From the NCBI RefSeq assembly GCF_010015585.1, contig NW_022985094.1, forward strand, positions 1-64,000: 64,000 nucleotides of DNA, written 5' to 3'. The notes under the pieces are model-generated. The model saw only the letters and a program-made list of their open reading frames with translations. It ran no database searches and was not told the DNA's origin. The position numbers were made by a program, and so were the translations under genes. How positions within the stretch are numbered: position 1 is the first letter of the stretch; each line of letters opens with the position of its first letter. This DNA is from Eremomyces bilateralis CBS 781.70. Lineage: Eukaryota; Ascomycota; Dothideomycetes; Eremomycetales; Eremomycetaceae. This document shows positions 1 through 10,755 of this stretch, piece by piece.

Positions 1-1
1 A

Positions 2-1627
2 AACGGCTCGCCAACGCCGGAACGAATTCCGAAGACTATAATCTTTATAGACTCCCGACGTGATATCCAAAAATGTGCGGAATGTCTGCGAGGCTGGCTA
101 CAGAAACTCTCAGCTGGGGCCGTCGGGGCCCACGACTGCAAGCAGATTATCCAGGTCTACCATTCACACACCACTCCAAACGACAAGAATGCTATATACG
201 ACCAGTTTTCCAAAGCGGACTCTAAGATCCGAATTATGGTGGCCACAGAATCATTAGGAACGGGGGTAGATCTCTCGGATGTCACACGAGTTGTCCAATA
301 CGGCTTCCCTCTGGAACGACTCTTATGCGTCCTTATCCAACGATTTGGCCGTGCAGCTAGGATGGCTGGCATTAAAGGAGAGGCCATCTTCTTGGTGGAA
401 AGTTGGGCGATAGGTGACAGGATCTTATCGACAAGACCGGCGCTTCTATCCAGAACTCAGACGCCGTCGTGTTTAAGACGGCCTTCCAACACGAGCCGGT
501 TAGCTCAGTCGTACTCTGCTGATCCAGGAGTGGGCGGTGACATCCTAGATGATGAATCGGATATTGCCGTAGACGCCATTAAATATGATATACCAGGAGA
601 GCAGCACCGACGCAAAACGGAGAGAGAACGCCGAACAGACCTACACGATGACTGTCCGGCGCTATTCAATCTTGTTAATCGATCCGCATGCCTACGCCGA
701 ATCCTAATGGATTGGCTACAAGAGAGTCTATCGGATCCAGCATCTAGGTTACCGGCTCCTGAACCGCAGGAGTGCTGTAATGTCTGTAACCCAGATCTGG
801 CGCGGGCGGTACCTTTCCCATGGGATACCACAACTGGTCTTCGTAAGCCCCAGACTGGAACGGCATCCGGCGCATTTTATGACCGCCTGACCCTCTGGGG
901 AGATAACGTTGTGAATTCGGCACATCGGATGATGAAGCCAGAACTCTCAGCACGGTTATTCGCGCCGAAGGAAGAGTGGATATCAATATCGAGAGAGTAT
1001 ACGAACATCCGCTCGGCTGCTGAGTTGGAGAAGTTTACGAAATCGGCTTGGATGAAAGACCATTCCCATGAGCTGTTCGAAGAGTTCAATAAAATCAAGT
1101 CCTATGTAGTGAGGAACTGGCCCGGACGCTATACACCAGGAACCGCAGCGGCAGCTCAAGTTCTAATACGAAGGGCGCCATTCGAACACGCTCATCCCAC
1201 AGTCGAACAGCAAGTATCTCAACACAGAGGTCGGAAGAGAAGATTGTCTATAGAAGCAGAGACTCTGATAACTCCTGATCAGGAACGAAGAGTATTACTC
1301 GCGCGTGAGCGAGAAGAGTACGTTTCCTCGCTAGAGCGGATCATTGCTCAGGCAAGGGAGGTGTCAGCCTCGTGCTCTTCCCATCTACCTACCCTACCAA
1401 TGACCATAGTATCAGCGAACTCGTCATTTACATCTATGGGTAGGTTGATGACATCTACAAACGTAGATTATTCTTCTGCTAGGTCAGGTGTTCTCGAAGA
1501 CGGCGAGAATGAGGTATCAGGTGTAATTGATGGTAATCGGGCCTTGAAACGTCCCATATTAACCCGGGGGGGGGAAGTAGAAACGAAACGGGTCGTCCTC
1601 GGCGTTCTAGACTCTAACGCAAGGTGA
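2..1627 (+). CDS. RecQ-like DNA helicase, C-terminal part (5' truncated by window edge)
   Basis: The frame is open from base 2 to the TGA at 1627, so the N-terminal ATPase half lies outside the window. The visible part is the second RecA-like lobe of an SF2 helicase: a TIIFIDSRRDIQ strand (motif IV region), then ATESLGTGVDLSDV (motif V) and QRFGRAAR (motif VI, arginine finger). Downstream, a C-L-R-R-I-L...CC-x2-C arrangement near residues 225-260 fits the RecQ zinc-binding subdomain. The last ~200 residues are low in recognisable motifs. RecQ helicases unwind DNA 3'-5' using ATP; fungi carry many copies linked to telomeres or mobile DNA. No telomere repeat is present and host genes follow, so I favour a transposon gene. 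No breaks are seen in this part. Confidence 0.85.
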   Translation, partial: NGSPTPERIPKTIIFIDSRRDIQKCAECLRGWLQKLSAGAVGAHDCKQIIQVYHSHTTPNDKNAIYDQFSKADSKIRIMVATESLGTGVDLSDVTRVVQYGFPLERLLCVLIQRFGRAARMAGIKGEAIFLVESWAIGDRILSTRPALLSRTQTPSCLRRPSNTSRLAQSYSADPGVGGDILDDESDIAVDAIKYDIPGEQHRRKTERERRTDLHDDCPALFNLVNRSACLRRILMDWLQESLSDPASRLPAPEPQECCNVCNPDLARAVPFPWDTTTGLRKPQTGTASGAFYDRLTLWGDNVVNSAHRMMKPELSARLFAPKEEWISISREYTNIRSAAELEKFTKSAWMKDHSHELFEEFNKIKSYVVRNWPGRYTPGTAAAAQVLIRRAPFEHAHPTVEQQVSQHRGRKRRLSIEAETLITPDQERRVLLAREREEYVSSLERIIAQAREVSASCSSHLPTLPMTIVSANSSFTSMGRLMTSTNVDYSSARSGVLEDGENEVSGVIDGNRALKRPILTRGGEVETKRVVLGVLDSNAR

Positions 1628-1692
1628 AGCCCTCGCAACAAGAAAGGGAATAATAGCCGCTACAACCACAGCGAGTGGACATTATAGATAGG

Positions 1693-4420
1693 TTACTCTG
1701 ACTCGACGTCCGAAGGTAAACCCCATTCATGGGCTACATCTCTGTCTGCCAAGGGCTGGCGACGTCTGTTAGCACGAGACTAGAAACTCCATGAGCATGC
1801 GCATACCAATATCGCCATCGTGTCGCTATTAGGATCTAAATCAGCCGTGGCTCCTCTCCTCTCATAAGGTGGTACGACTATTCGATCTTCATCTCTTATG
1901 ACCTTTGCATTAAACACCTCCAATTTTTGAGTTGCTACTCTTCCGAGCCCGATCGTATGTATGTCTGGTGCTTGATGTCTTGCCTCCCTGCCGCCGTCAT
2001 AAAATTTAATCGAGTCGCATGCCAGCTCAAAGGCTAATGTATGAATATCATCCATCGCGGAGGGCACAGAATGTGTGGAGTTGCCCTTCCGGGCGAATGC
2101 GTCCTCTACTGCCCTGCGTAGACAAACAGTATATTCTGCCGTTAATGAGGTAGTCTTGAACAGAGCATCCAATCCGAAAGTCGACGTTCGACGGGCCCAA
2201 AGCTCTCTTTTCAGCTCCAGGTTCAGATATTCAAGGCTACGATCGACTTCTTGCCAGGTGTCCCGACAGCCATGCGGGTTAACGAGGCTATTCGAGAGTA
2301 TTGCGCGCCGAAGCTCCTTGTCACAAGCTTTGGTGCTAGTGAGCCGCTTTAGATAGAGCATTTCGAATGCGTAGTTTGATTGTCCAGTCCCCTCGAAGTA
2401 AAAGCAACAGACACCAATGACTCGGTCGATGAGTCCTATATCTCCGTTTTTGATGCCGTACTTCAAGGTCTTGTACACAACCATTTGTTGAAGGTATCGA
2501 GCATGACTAAGGAACTCCTCATCGACTGTATTGTTGGTATGCTTCTCCTTCGATGGTCGCCAGGCTTCCGGCTCAAATGCGGATCTGCGAACATCCTCCA
2601 CCAGTTCCATGAACCCTCTAGTATCCATGTTCCGAATTGCCTTGTCAACCCCCTCTTGATCGGAGATATCGATGCCGTACTGCTCGAGGTGAGTATAAAG
2701 TAGTCCAACAACTCGAGCGTCGAAACTGTGAAGCACTAGCTCTTCTAGAACCTGAAAAGCTGCACGGTCCGCTGGAATATTCTTTCGTCCCCAGAAGTTG
2801 ATGTTGTGATAGAGAGTTGAAGCGTCCTGTTGCTCCATGTTTCCGTAATGTGTCTTTTGCATGAGCCATAGAAAATTCATACGCAGGTGAAAGAGAGCAG
2901 CGACTCCTATCAGCCAGTCTTTTCTATCATACGCCATAGACGCGTCGACTTGCTCAGCCTGCATAGATCGGATAAGTGAAGAGGTTTTTTGATCGCCAAA
3001 CGCCAAGAACAGACGGTTGTCGAATTCTTTATTATCTAGTTGGAATTGGTGCTTGTAGATGCTCTCTATAACCTCGTAGGAGCCATCTAGAGTACCTTCG
3101 TTGAAGAGAATCGGACCGAGCGTCTTGCTGTCTGTCTTTCGAAGCTCGAGTAACTCGACTGTTGGCATAGCGGGGTAAGGTATACCGGACGTAGAGAAGA
3201 TAGATTTGATCGCGAGTGGATATACCGATCGAATTGCCTCCGCTATAAAGTAGGTATCAATCTTGGCGGCGGTCTCGTCATATACTGCTGCACCAGGAGA
3301 GTATAGAAGATCCTCTATTGTAAGTGGAACCTCGCGGTGCAGCATTGACTGCTTTAAACCACCAGAGGGGATATCGGCGCCTCTGAAAACCTTTCCCGTT
3401 GTCACAGAGCGCATTTCTGCGTGATTTGAAATGAGCTGGTGCTTAATACCTTCTCGATAGTCGAAATTGTCATACACAACACAGGCATCTAGTTGCTGAC
3501 CATATCGACGGACCGTTCCCTAGTTGCAATCAGTCGACGTCTATGCTGAGAGGCGGTGAAGATGCCTTTGCTTGTTCTGCCACGGTTTCGAGATGTCTGT
3601 GGACTCCCTTGTAGCCTTCACAAACCCCAAACTGGTGAAGAAGATCGAGGATACGCCGTTTCACGCCATTTGAGTGCAGAAAGGCACCAAATACGCGGGG
3701 AAACTTGTTGCTCCCTTCCGACGCCCGAGAATAGCAGAGAATCGACGTGATTATCGCAATCCTGTGGTTGAATTTGACAGGGTCCCGTAGTGATCGATCT
3801 TTTCTCTCTCTCTTGGGCGCCATGATGCCATTAAGCAATCCACATAGAAGAGGAGCATGAGTGTTAACTTGCTCGTACATCTGCCCAAACTGCATATCGC
3901 CCAGTATACGCTCGTAGTCCTCGACTTTCTGTCCCTCTGGCTCTTTCTCCCTTCCCATGCCGGCAGGTGAAGTTCTCTCTTGGACACGGTCGACTTGGTA
4001 GGCACTAAACATACCTCCGGCTTCTTCCAGTGCCTTCATTTCCTTCCTCAGACCCTTTACAGTGACAATTCCTGTCGCACCAGACGCGGGGTGTTCTTGC
4101 AGCGCGTCTAAGACCTCTGGTTGACCGTAGACGGCCTCGGCGAGCCGTTTGGCACGCGTGGCAGGGCGCTCTCCATAACCACCAGACCCTTGAGTCGTCG
4201 CGTAGACATGGATAAATTCTCGTAATGTAATTTTTTTTTTCCGCATGAATTGGCATATCTCGTTTACTCTCTGCGCTTTACTGCGTCTTTGAGACCTTCT
4301 TACTTTCTGACGAGGTGCATTAGATGTGTTTGAAGCAGCAATATGCCGAGGACTTGGAGCGGGAGGCAAGATGGGCGGGTTCAACCGCGCACTCTGACGA
4401 CGCTGGTTTTGGGCCGACAT
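1693..4420 (-). CDS. DUF6589-type protein, candidate transposase (three exons)
   Basis: Proposed exons are 4420-3584, 3519-1807 and 1755-1693, giving 870 aa. The last intron (51 nt) has a GTATGC donor and a CTAAC branch; the first (64 nt, GTGGCA donor) is less certain. Residues ~50-120 are a basic N-terminal region with a LREFIHVYATT segment typical of this fungal family. The core has VVYDNFDY (Asp296), LAFGDQKTSS (Asp455), LFHLRMNF and NYAFEMLYL (Glu665). DUF6589 is a fungal family of unknown function. I infer a D-D-E nuclease of RNase H fold from these three spaced acidic sites, but that is not established. ATG 4420 is the first ATG of the frame. It lies tail to tail with the helicase gene, and the upstream repeat 4579-4680 may hold its promoter. 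The reading frame is intact, which suggests recent activity. Confidence 0.75.
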
Positions 4421-4578
4421 GGCCCAAAATTCAATCAATTATGGAAAAAGCCCAGAGGAATCGAATGGATGTATTCAATTGATGATGCACCATGTGGTTG
4501 TGGATAAAAATGGAGTTAAAGATGGTCTTCTATTTGGCATGAAAGTTCACGGCACACGCCGAAATAGGTGGACAGAAT

Positions 4579-4680
4579 CCTCAGGCTATTTGTTCGAGGA
4601 GCACATGTGACTTACCGATTAGGTATAGTCCGCTCCGGTGCCTTGGCACGACCACAAATAGCCTGAGCTTGCTGAGGTAA
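4579..4680 (+). repeat. Structured terminal repeat, copy R1
   Basis: Starts CCTCAGGCTATTTGTTCG and ends ACAAATAGCCTGAGC, then TTGCTGAGGTAA. A 14 bp inverted pair (CTCAGGCTATTTGT / ACAAATAGCCTGAG) brackets a core containing GATTAGGTATAGT and a small perfect hairpin, GTGCC-TT-GGCAC, at 4638-4649. It is roughly 93% identical to copy R3 (31331-31432) and clearly related to R2 and R4. It lies 159 bp upstream of the DUF6589 start codon and is read here as the right end of that element. Confidence 0.85.
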
Positions 4681-4807
4681 TGTCAACCAGTACCATTCAG
4701 TCATCTCCTCTACCACGTGATTCAATTCCGCTGTCCCTTGTTGTTTCCTCCACTAGATACACTGATACTGTAATAGTCTGTACTCTGTACTCCGTAAGAT
4801 TGTCCTA

Positions 4808-7444
4808 CTACCGTTTCCTATTTCCAGGCACATTCAACCTAAATCGCTCTCTATCCTCACCCTGTCCCTCGCCGCTATCGTGACTTCCATCCACCACTCC
4901 TGCATCCGACTGCCCACCCTGTCCTTGCTGTGGCTGCGCTCGTCGAGTCGCACGCAGTCGTGCATCTTCTTCAGCATCCCGTTCGTCCTCGCTCTTTTCT
5001 TCCGTGACTATGATTCCACTGCTGTGATTACTGCCTTGCCGATTGTGGCTCGACCGGCTACTTCCAGATTGTCTCGGTCGGAACATACTTCGACGCACTT
5101 GTTCGGCAGCTTCCGGCTCGGCCTCTGGCATACTCGAAGTGTGGAGTTCGCCCACTGCCCCGGGCTGAGTCTCCGCGCGACGCTCGATGTCAACTAGATC
5201 CGCCTCATACTTCCCAGTCCGCCGAACCTGGATTTCGGGGAGCCATCGGCGCAACAACGAGTTCTTTGTCCGTTGCCAGACACCGCCACCCCCGGCGTCA
5301 GGGCGGTAGGCGGGAGCCATGACAGTCCGTTTCGGCGCAAACCATCGCACGATCAGTTTCCATTTGATCTTGCTCAACAGCCCCTCAGGCTCAACGGCAT
5401 CGACTCGCGCCCCGGTACGGGACCAGAGATCCGGGTGTTCGGAAGCAATATCATGGTAAAGGTTCTCGTATGTCCCACGACGGATGGGTACACGCACAGT
5501 CGCTGGACTATGCTTGAAGACGTACACGATGATGAAGAGAATGAGCAGCATAGGAAAACTGGAGATGAAATACCACTTGATCGATGGATTGTCCTCAAAC
5601 GTGTCGACGTTCATCCCAAAAAATCCCACGACAAATGTCAAGGGGAGAAAGATGAAGGTAATCCAGGACAATCGCCAAAGCGAGGCATTTAGCTGGAGGG
5701 AGAACCGTGCGTCCCGGATCTCGACGCTCTTGTACATCTTCGGCGCGTTAGTCGTGTATCTGCATCCATTGAGAAAGGGAACTTACCAAGTCACTGAGAT
5801 TTTGCGTCGGCTTTACCAGATCCTCTTGCACCCAATTCGCCAGCTTGTCAAAGCTATCCGGCACGGTCTCAATGAAACTTTGCTTCGAGAGCATGTCATC
5901 CGCAAGTTCCTTCAATTCCCCCTTCAATTCTTTGATCACATCGATATGAATGTACATGAGCTTCTCCACTTTGAGCCAGATGCTCGCATTGGTCCACAAC
6001 TCCGGAGCGCGCGATTCATCTGCCGGATTCTCATAGATCTTGTCTTCCAAGATCGAAACATGGGTCTCACATTTGGTCAGAAAATGGTCCCAGTTGTTGT
6101 TTAGCGATTTGAATATATCGTTCAAGATTAGATCCATGCATTCGAGGGTCAGAGTCTGATCGCTCAGGGTCGGATCGTCTGACAGATCCTCTCGCGGCAG
6201 AAAGAAGGTTAACCCGCTCCAGGCGGATTCGATCTCCTGTCGCGCCCCGATTAGGGTTTCCTCGCAAGACCCCGACTGTGAACCTTCGAAGATGATGATC
6301 ACCGAGCCATTGTCGAGTCGGTTGATGTCCGGAAAGTAATCCTCGTCGCCGTAGGGCCCAAGCCGAGGACGCCGTCCCTCCGCATCGCGGGCTTTCGCAT
6401 CCTCCCTCGGCGTTGAATACGGGCTCTCCATATCTTCGGCGTTCAGCGCCATGGACTCGCCTTCGTTCCGCTGAATGTACACCGACAGCCGCTGCACATA
6501 CACATTGTACCCGTAATCCGGATTCTCATCCGGGCCGTACGCGTTCAGCTCCAGCATCTTGAAGTCGTCGGCCGCCCCCCCGTGGAATCGATTGGCCGGC
6601 ACCGGACGGAGATAATCCAGACCAAAGGCACAACGGGAGATCCCTCGCCAGGGATCCCGTTGGATCCGAAACGTCTTCCCATTCAGCAACGGCTTGCCCG
6701 CCCGCCGTTGCGGTCGTTCAAACTCCGCCCACTTGCCAAACGCCGTCCCAACGAGGTCATCGCGGTGGTTGATGTTGAACTTCCGAAGGAGGTATCGCCG
6801 CGCCCAGACCGCGTTCTGCACGTGGATGATGCGTAGGATCAACCCCGGCTGATCTTTCTGTCTGTCGGCGTCCGCGTAGAACTCCTGAAGCTTAGACAGC
6901 TCATGGAACTCTTGCGCCACGATCTTGCGACGGCCGGTGGACGTGTATCTCGCACTGATGAAATCGATCACCAGAACGCGCCCGTCCTTCCAGCTGTCCG
7001 CGGTCCATTCTTTCTTCCATTTCGGGCTCGGCTTCGGTTTGTGTTTCCGGTAACGGGCCTTTCGGCCTCGTGGCACGCCGTTGCGTCCGTTCTCGGTGGG
7101 AAGAAAATCATCAAAGGCAGGGCCTACATTTGGCGCGTCAGACACGATTACATTCTTTCAAAACGGAGGATCCAATGGGTGGTATGCAGATCCCATGGTC
7201 ATAAAGCGGCCCAGTGGAGCGAGCCACGCGTCTTCATGAGCATCAACCGCGCGGTCCGGGAAAACCATACAGCACGGCGCATACCGGGCGAAGCCGCTCG
7301 CAGGACTAAACCCGTCGAAGCCGGCGAAGGGGAATAGTTCCACTCACTCTTTGGTTCCGGGTCCTGTTCCCCATCAGTTAGATCCTGTACCGTGATGGGC
7401 GGCGCAGAGAAGGCTCTTCGAATCCCATCCATCGAGCGGCTCAT
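4808..7444 (-). CDS. CorA-like divalent metal transporter
   Basis: Exons 7444-7348, 7123-5787 and 5737-4808 encode 787 aa. Both introns have GTGAGT/GTAAGT donors, and the second has a CTAAC branch. The long N-terminal cytosolic part (to ~residue 480) is followed by a hydrophobic helix ending in the CorA signature GMN (residues 519-521, context FFGMNVD), then a second membrane helix near residues 535-555 and a long acidic/basic cytosolic tail. CorA proteins are pentameric Mg2+ (or Zn2+) channels, with GMN forming the selectivity loop; the exact ion cannot be told here. The 230-residue tail is longer than in bacterial CorA, as is common in fungal members. It stands alone, with its 3' end close to the repeat at 4579-4680. 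Confidence 0.88.
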
Positions 7445-8467
7445 ATTCCTGGGACCCGCAACGATTCCAAAAGATCACTGCTCACGACGCGGAAGCAGAG
7501 TGGGAAGAAGGGCCATATACTGACTAAAAGAGGGGGCTGGTATTCGATACTTCGCTATATTATGCACATGGAACGCTGCAAAGTCGAGCATCGGGGCGTG
7601 AAGCAAATTATGCCGCCTGGCGGGCACAGTTGTTTACCAGCAAGCGCAACAAGGGTACTGCACCAGGTTCGGGTCAATGCGCAAAAGAATCGATCTCGTG
7701 TCAGAAAATAGGTAGTCAGCCTTGCGGCCCTTGCCGTAATATTAATTTGAATGTGCAGATGCGTGAGTACATACTACGTAATATGCTGCTTCATGCTTGG
7801 TCGGTTCAAGAGAAATTAAGAACGCAGATCCTCCTCATTCTGGATGCAGCCATGCAGGCCGTGGACATGTATCGGTCTGGTTTTTCGCGATTTGCGGAGG
7901 GGGTGACCTTTAGGCTTTAAGAAATGAGGGCCAGGGTCCAGCACCCCCTCTCCTGGATGATCCATGTAAAGTGGTCGTATTAATAGTACAGCTCCAGACA
8001 GCCTTACTACGTAGTACGGTGACAGCCGGAACTCTGAAGGCTGAAAGGCCAAAGGTGAACAAGACGATCACCAATTTGCCACATCCTCACCGGTTGCCTT
8101 TGAAGTTTGACCCCTGTTCGTCCATCCGATGTTTGTCACTCGCAGAGCCGCAGGAGCGGGGAGATGGTGGGAGAGAAAGGATATCAAGTTTGCTACGGTA
8201 ATCATAATCCATCGCCGGGTTTTGCAGCGATCCTTTTTTGTTCATCGAGCTTTGAGCTTCAGGCCGTAGAGTGTTGCCTATTGCATTACGATATGCCCGA
8301 AGTGATGCGTCGCATGATAAATATATTTCGTCGATTCCAGGGCATTTAGAAACCCGGATCGCCCCTGAACCACCATGTATGTCATTTCCTTCGTTCACAT
8401 CCACATAAGATCGCAGACTTGCCATGGCGATCGTGAGGGTGCTTTGTGCAGCACCTGCCTCGCGTGC
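7445..8467. other. Intergenic region
   Basis: About 1 kb between the CorA-like gene start and the regulator's stop codon. Open frames here (for example 7630-7920 +) have no recognisable motifs and start-codon contexts are poor. It should contain the CorA-like promoter and the regulator's 3' UTR. No repeat or RNA gene seen. Confidence 0.5.
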
Positions 8468-10755
8468 TTACTCAAAACTGCTGGCAACGTCGGCCCTCGC
8501 AGCTAGTTTGGCCTGGTAATCCCGAATGTCGGCCCACCTCCGAAGGTCGGATTCATCGCCGTTCGAAGCATCCGAGGCGCCGCTGTCGGGTCCCATTCGT
8601 TCTAGGCGCGACATCAGGTCGACAAGCGGTAAGAGCGTTTGGTCGCGTAAAGCGGCGAAGGATTTGGAATTCGACGACGAATTCAATAGAAGCGAGGCCA
8701 CCTGTCGCACTTTCATGCTCTGCAGACTTGATTAGTAGATTTTACCGGGCAGATGGCGAGTCGATGACTTACAAAGCTGATGGAATTGGGCTCCATGTGG
8801 ACTCTGCTGACACTTTTCACCATAGTCAGGAGACCTTGGATGATGCTTTCCCTCTCTTGGGTCATATCCTCTTCCGATATCTTGATAACTGCCTCTGGTG
8901 AAGAGACATTTCGCTCGAAGCTGGTGTTGCTAATGGGCGGAGCGTTGCCTCCTTCAGCGGACTTGCCAGGATCTCCTTTGCCATTGATGGTTTGGGCCAT
9001 TCCCGAGTATCGGTCGACGATGTAGACACGAGTACTTAACTGACTGGCATAGATGTTCGCCTTTTGAATCTCGTACTGAATCTTGCGTCGGTCGAGGATT
9101 TCGCCGCCGGAAGTACCTGTGAGAGCTGCGCCGGCGATTGCTTGGGTCGCGCTACTATACCCAGACGGCGCCTCCCAAAATGGCAGGCCGAACGGTACAT
9201 GCTGATTGTACGGTGACCAAACCTTCAGCTCCGGGGGGAGCTCGTTGATGGCGTCGTGGCAGTTGCGTAGTCCCGCCTCAAGGGCCTTCTTCCGCAGTTG
9301 ACCTTGCGTGGATGAAAGGACGCCCGATGAGTAGTCGACGGCTAAGATCCCATCGACGCTCTGGTAGATGCGGACATTGGCGTTGAATCCGGTGAGAAAG
9401 GAGACTACATTGGCAGGCTGGTTCTCGATATTGTCTGGATGGAGAAACTCGTCATCCACCTCCACTGGCTTGGGCGGATAAGTGAAGGTTGGAGTCTCAG
9501 GAAGGATGATAATTGGTCCGTCCCTTGTGAAGATGTCCATTGTTCTGAGAGAGATTAGCCGACGCGTAAAACCACAACGGTCGAATCCAATGAACTGTAC
9601 ATACCTGATACTCACGAACACTGTCCAGAATATCCTCCTTCCGATTTCCTGAGTCACAAGATCAGGAGATGAGCGTCCCCCGTCGGAACTCTGATCATCT
9701 GACCGCTGCCTGGACTCCGAACGATGGAGCCCAAGGAGCCGCAGGATGGTCAAGCATTCTGAGAGAGAGAGGATGGTCTGCACCGATCGAAAAGTATATG
9801 CATGGGTAAGTCCGATGAAGTAGCTTGTCGCTGCATCGTTCACGTTGATATCTTCCTTGTCAACGTAATTGAAACCCCGAGAATCCGAACAGACCTCCAA
9901 GCAACGTTGAATCAGATGCGAGTGCGTGGGAAAGAGATCACCTTGGTTAAAGGCATTCAACTCTTCCCGCACTTTTCGAGGGAACGATGCGGTCAAGATG
10001 GCAACCATCGAAGCGAGAAGCGCCAGGAAGGGGGGGTTGCGGTAGTCCTCTCCACTATCGAATTGGGCCCGGAACGTCGGTCGATGCGGGAAAGGACAGA
10101 GAGGGTGAATATAGGTGAAAAAGTCGTCAACCAGGCGAGAGACAATCTCCCGGGAACAGATAGACTCGACGCCTATTGTTGAAGGCGATTTCAGAGCGGT
10201 GAGCGCATGAGCCATCTGGGTTGGAGACGACGCTCCAGACTGTCCGACGAGCTCCCCTTCTCCGGTGAGTTTGGTCCGCTTCCTCCTCTCTGCCACTCGA
10301 TTTGGAGGGCCTCGACGCTTGCTGGGCCGATCGAAAGTACACTCGATCCCTAACCGCTGGCATGGCTCACATGGCAAGGTGTCCGAGCAGCGAACCTTTC
10401 GTTCTCCACATGCATCACAAGCTTTTCGCAGGCGGTGCTGCTTCTGACTGTCCTGCGTCTGGCCGGGGACCGAAGCTGGTCCAGCGGCGGGGACAACCTG
10501 AGGGGGACCGTGGATGCCGACGTGGCCGAGGGCAGGATCATGTTCGCTGTGCTGCGCCGGTTGCACGACACTCCGCAGTTGCTCGGCCAAGGTCAAGGCC
10601 TCGTTGTGCTCGGCGGAATTGGGTCCCACGTACGGACCGGAGTCGTGCCGCAGCGATGGACTGACGGGCTGCGTGGAGGTTGATGATGGGTAGATGGGAT
10701 GATTTGGATGATAATGCTGCTGGTCGGGTGGCGGCGGGGGCGGGTATTGAGGCAT
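8468..10755 (-). CDS. Zn2Cys6 fungal transcription factor
   Basis: Exons 10755-9605, 9544-8773 and 8719-8468 encode 724 aa. A proline-rich N-terminus is followed by a classic binuclear zinc cluster, Cys113, 116, 123, 129, 132 and 139 (C-x2-C-x6-C-x5-C-x2-C-x6-C), then a basic RPSKRRGPPNRVAERRKR linker and the fungal-specific transcription factor domain (roughly residues 190-500). The first intron is exactly 60 nt and free of stops (GTATGT donor, CTAAT branch), so its retention would add 20 residues without changing frame. The family binds CGG-type sites as a nuclear regulator, often of carbon or secondary metabolism; the target is not evident. Start: ATG 10755. An out-of-frame upstream ATG at 10801 could act as a uORF. 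Confidence 0.9.

Larger units (their letters stand above)
2..4680. mobile_element. Right part of a putative helicase + DUF6589 DNA transposon (left end outside window)
   Basis: Two long genes point at each other with 65 bp between their stop codons: a RecQ-like helicase on the plus strand and a DUF6589 gene on the minus strand. Just upstream of the DUF6589 start lies a ~100 bp repeat (4579-4680) that recurs at both ends of a short element at 30635-31432. I infer that the repeat is the right terminus and that the left terminus lies before base 1. Neither gene resembles a capsid, reverse transcriptase or integrase gene, so this reads as a plain DNA element. The boundary, and the claim that both genes belong to one element, are inference; the genes and the shared repeat are seen directly. 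Confidence 0.55.

Noticed and set aside
1-1700. Subtelomere, as suggested by a RecQ-like helicase
   Set aside because: No TTAGGG-type repeats and housekeeping genes follow within 5 kb, so a telomere-linked helicase locus is not supported here.
7630-7920. 96-codon plus-strand open frame
   Set aside because: No domain, no intron context and no upstream promoter evidence; likely chance in a 1 kb gap.
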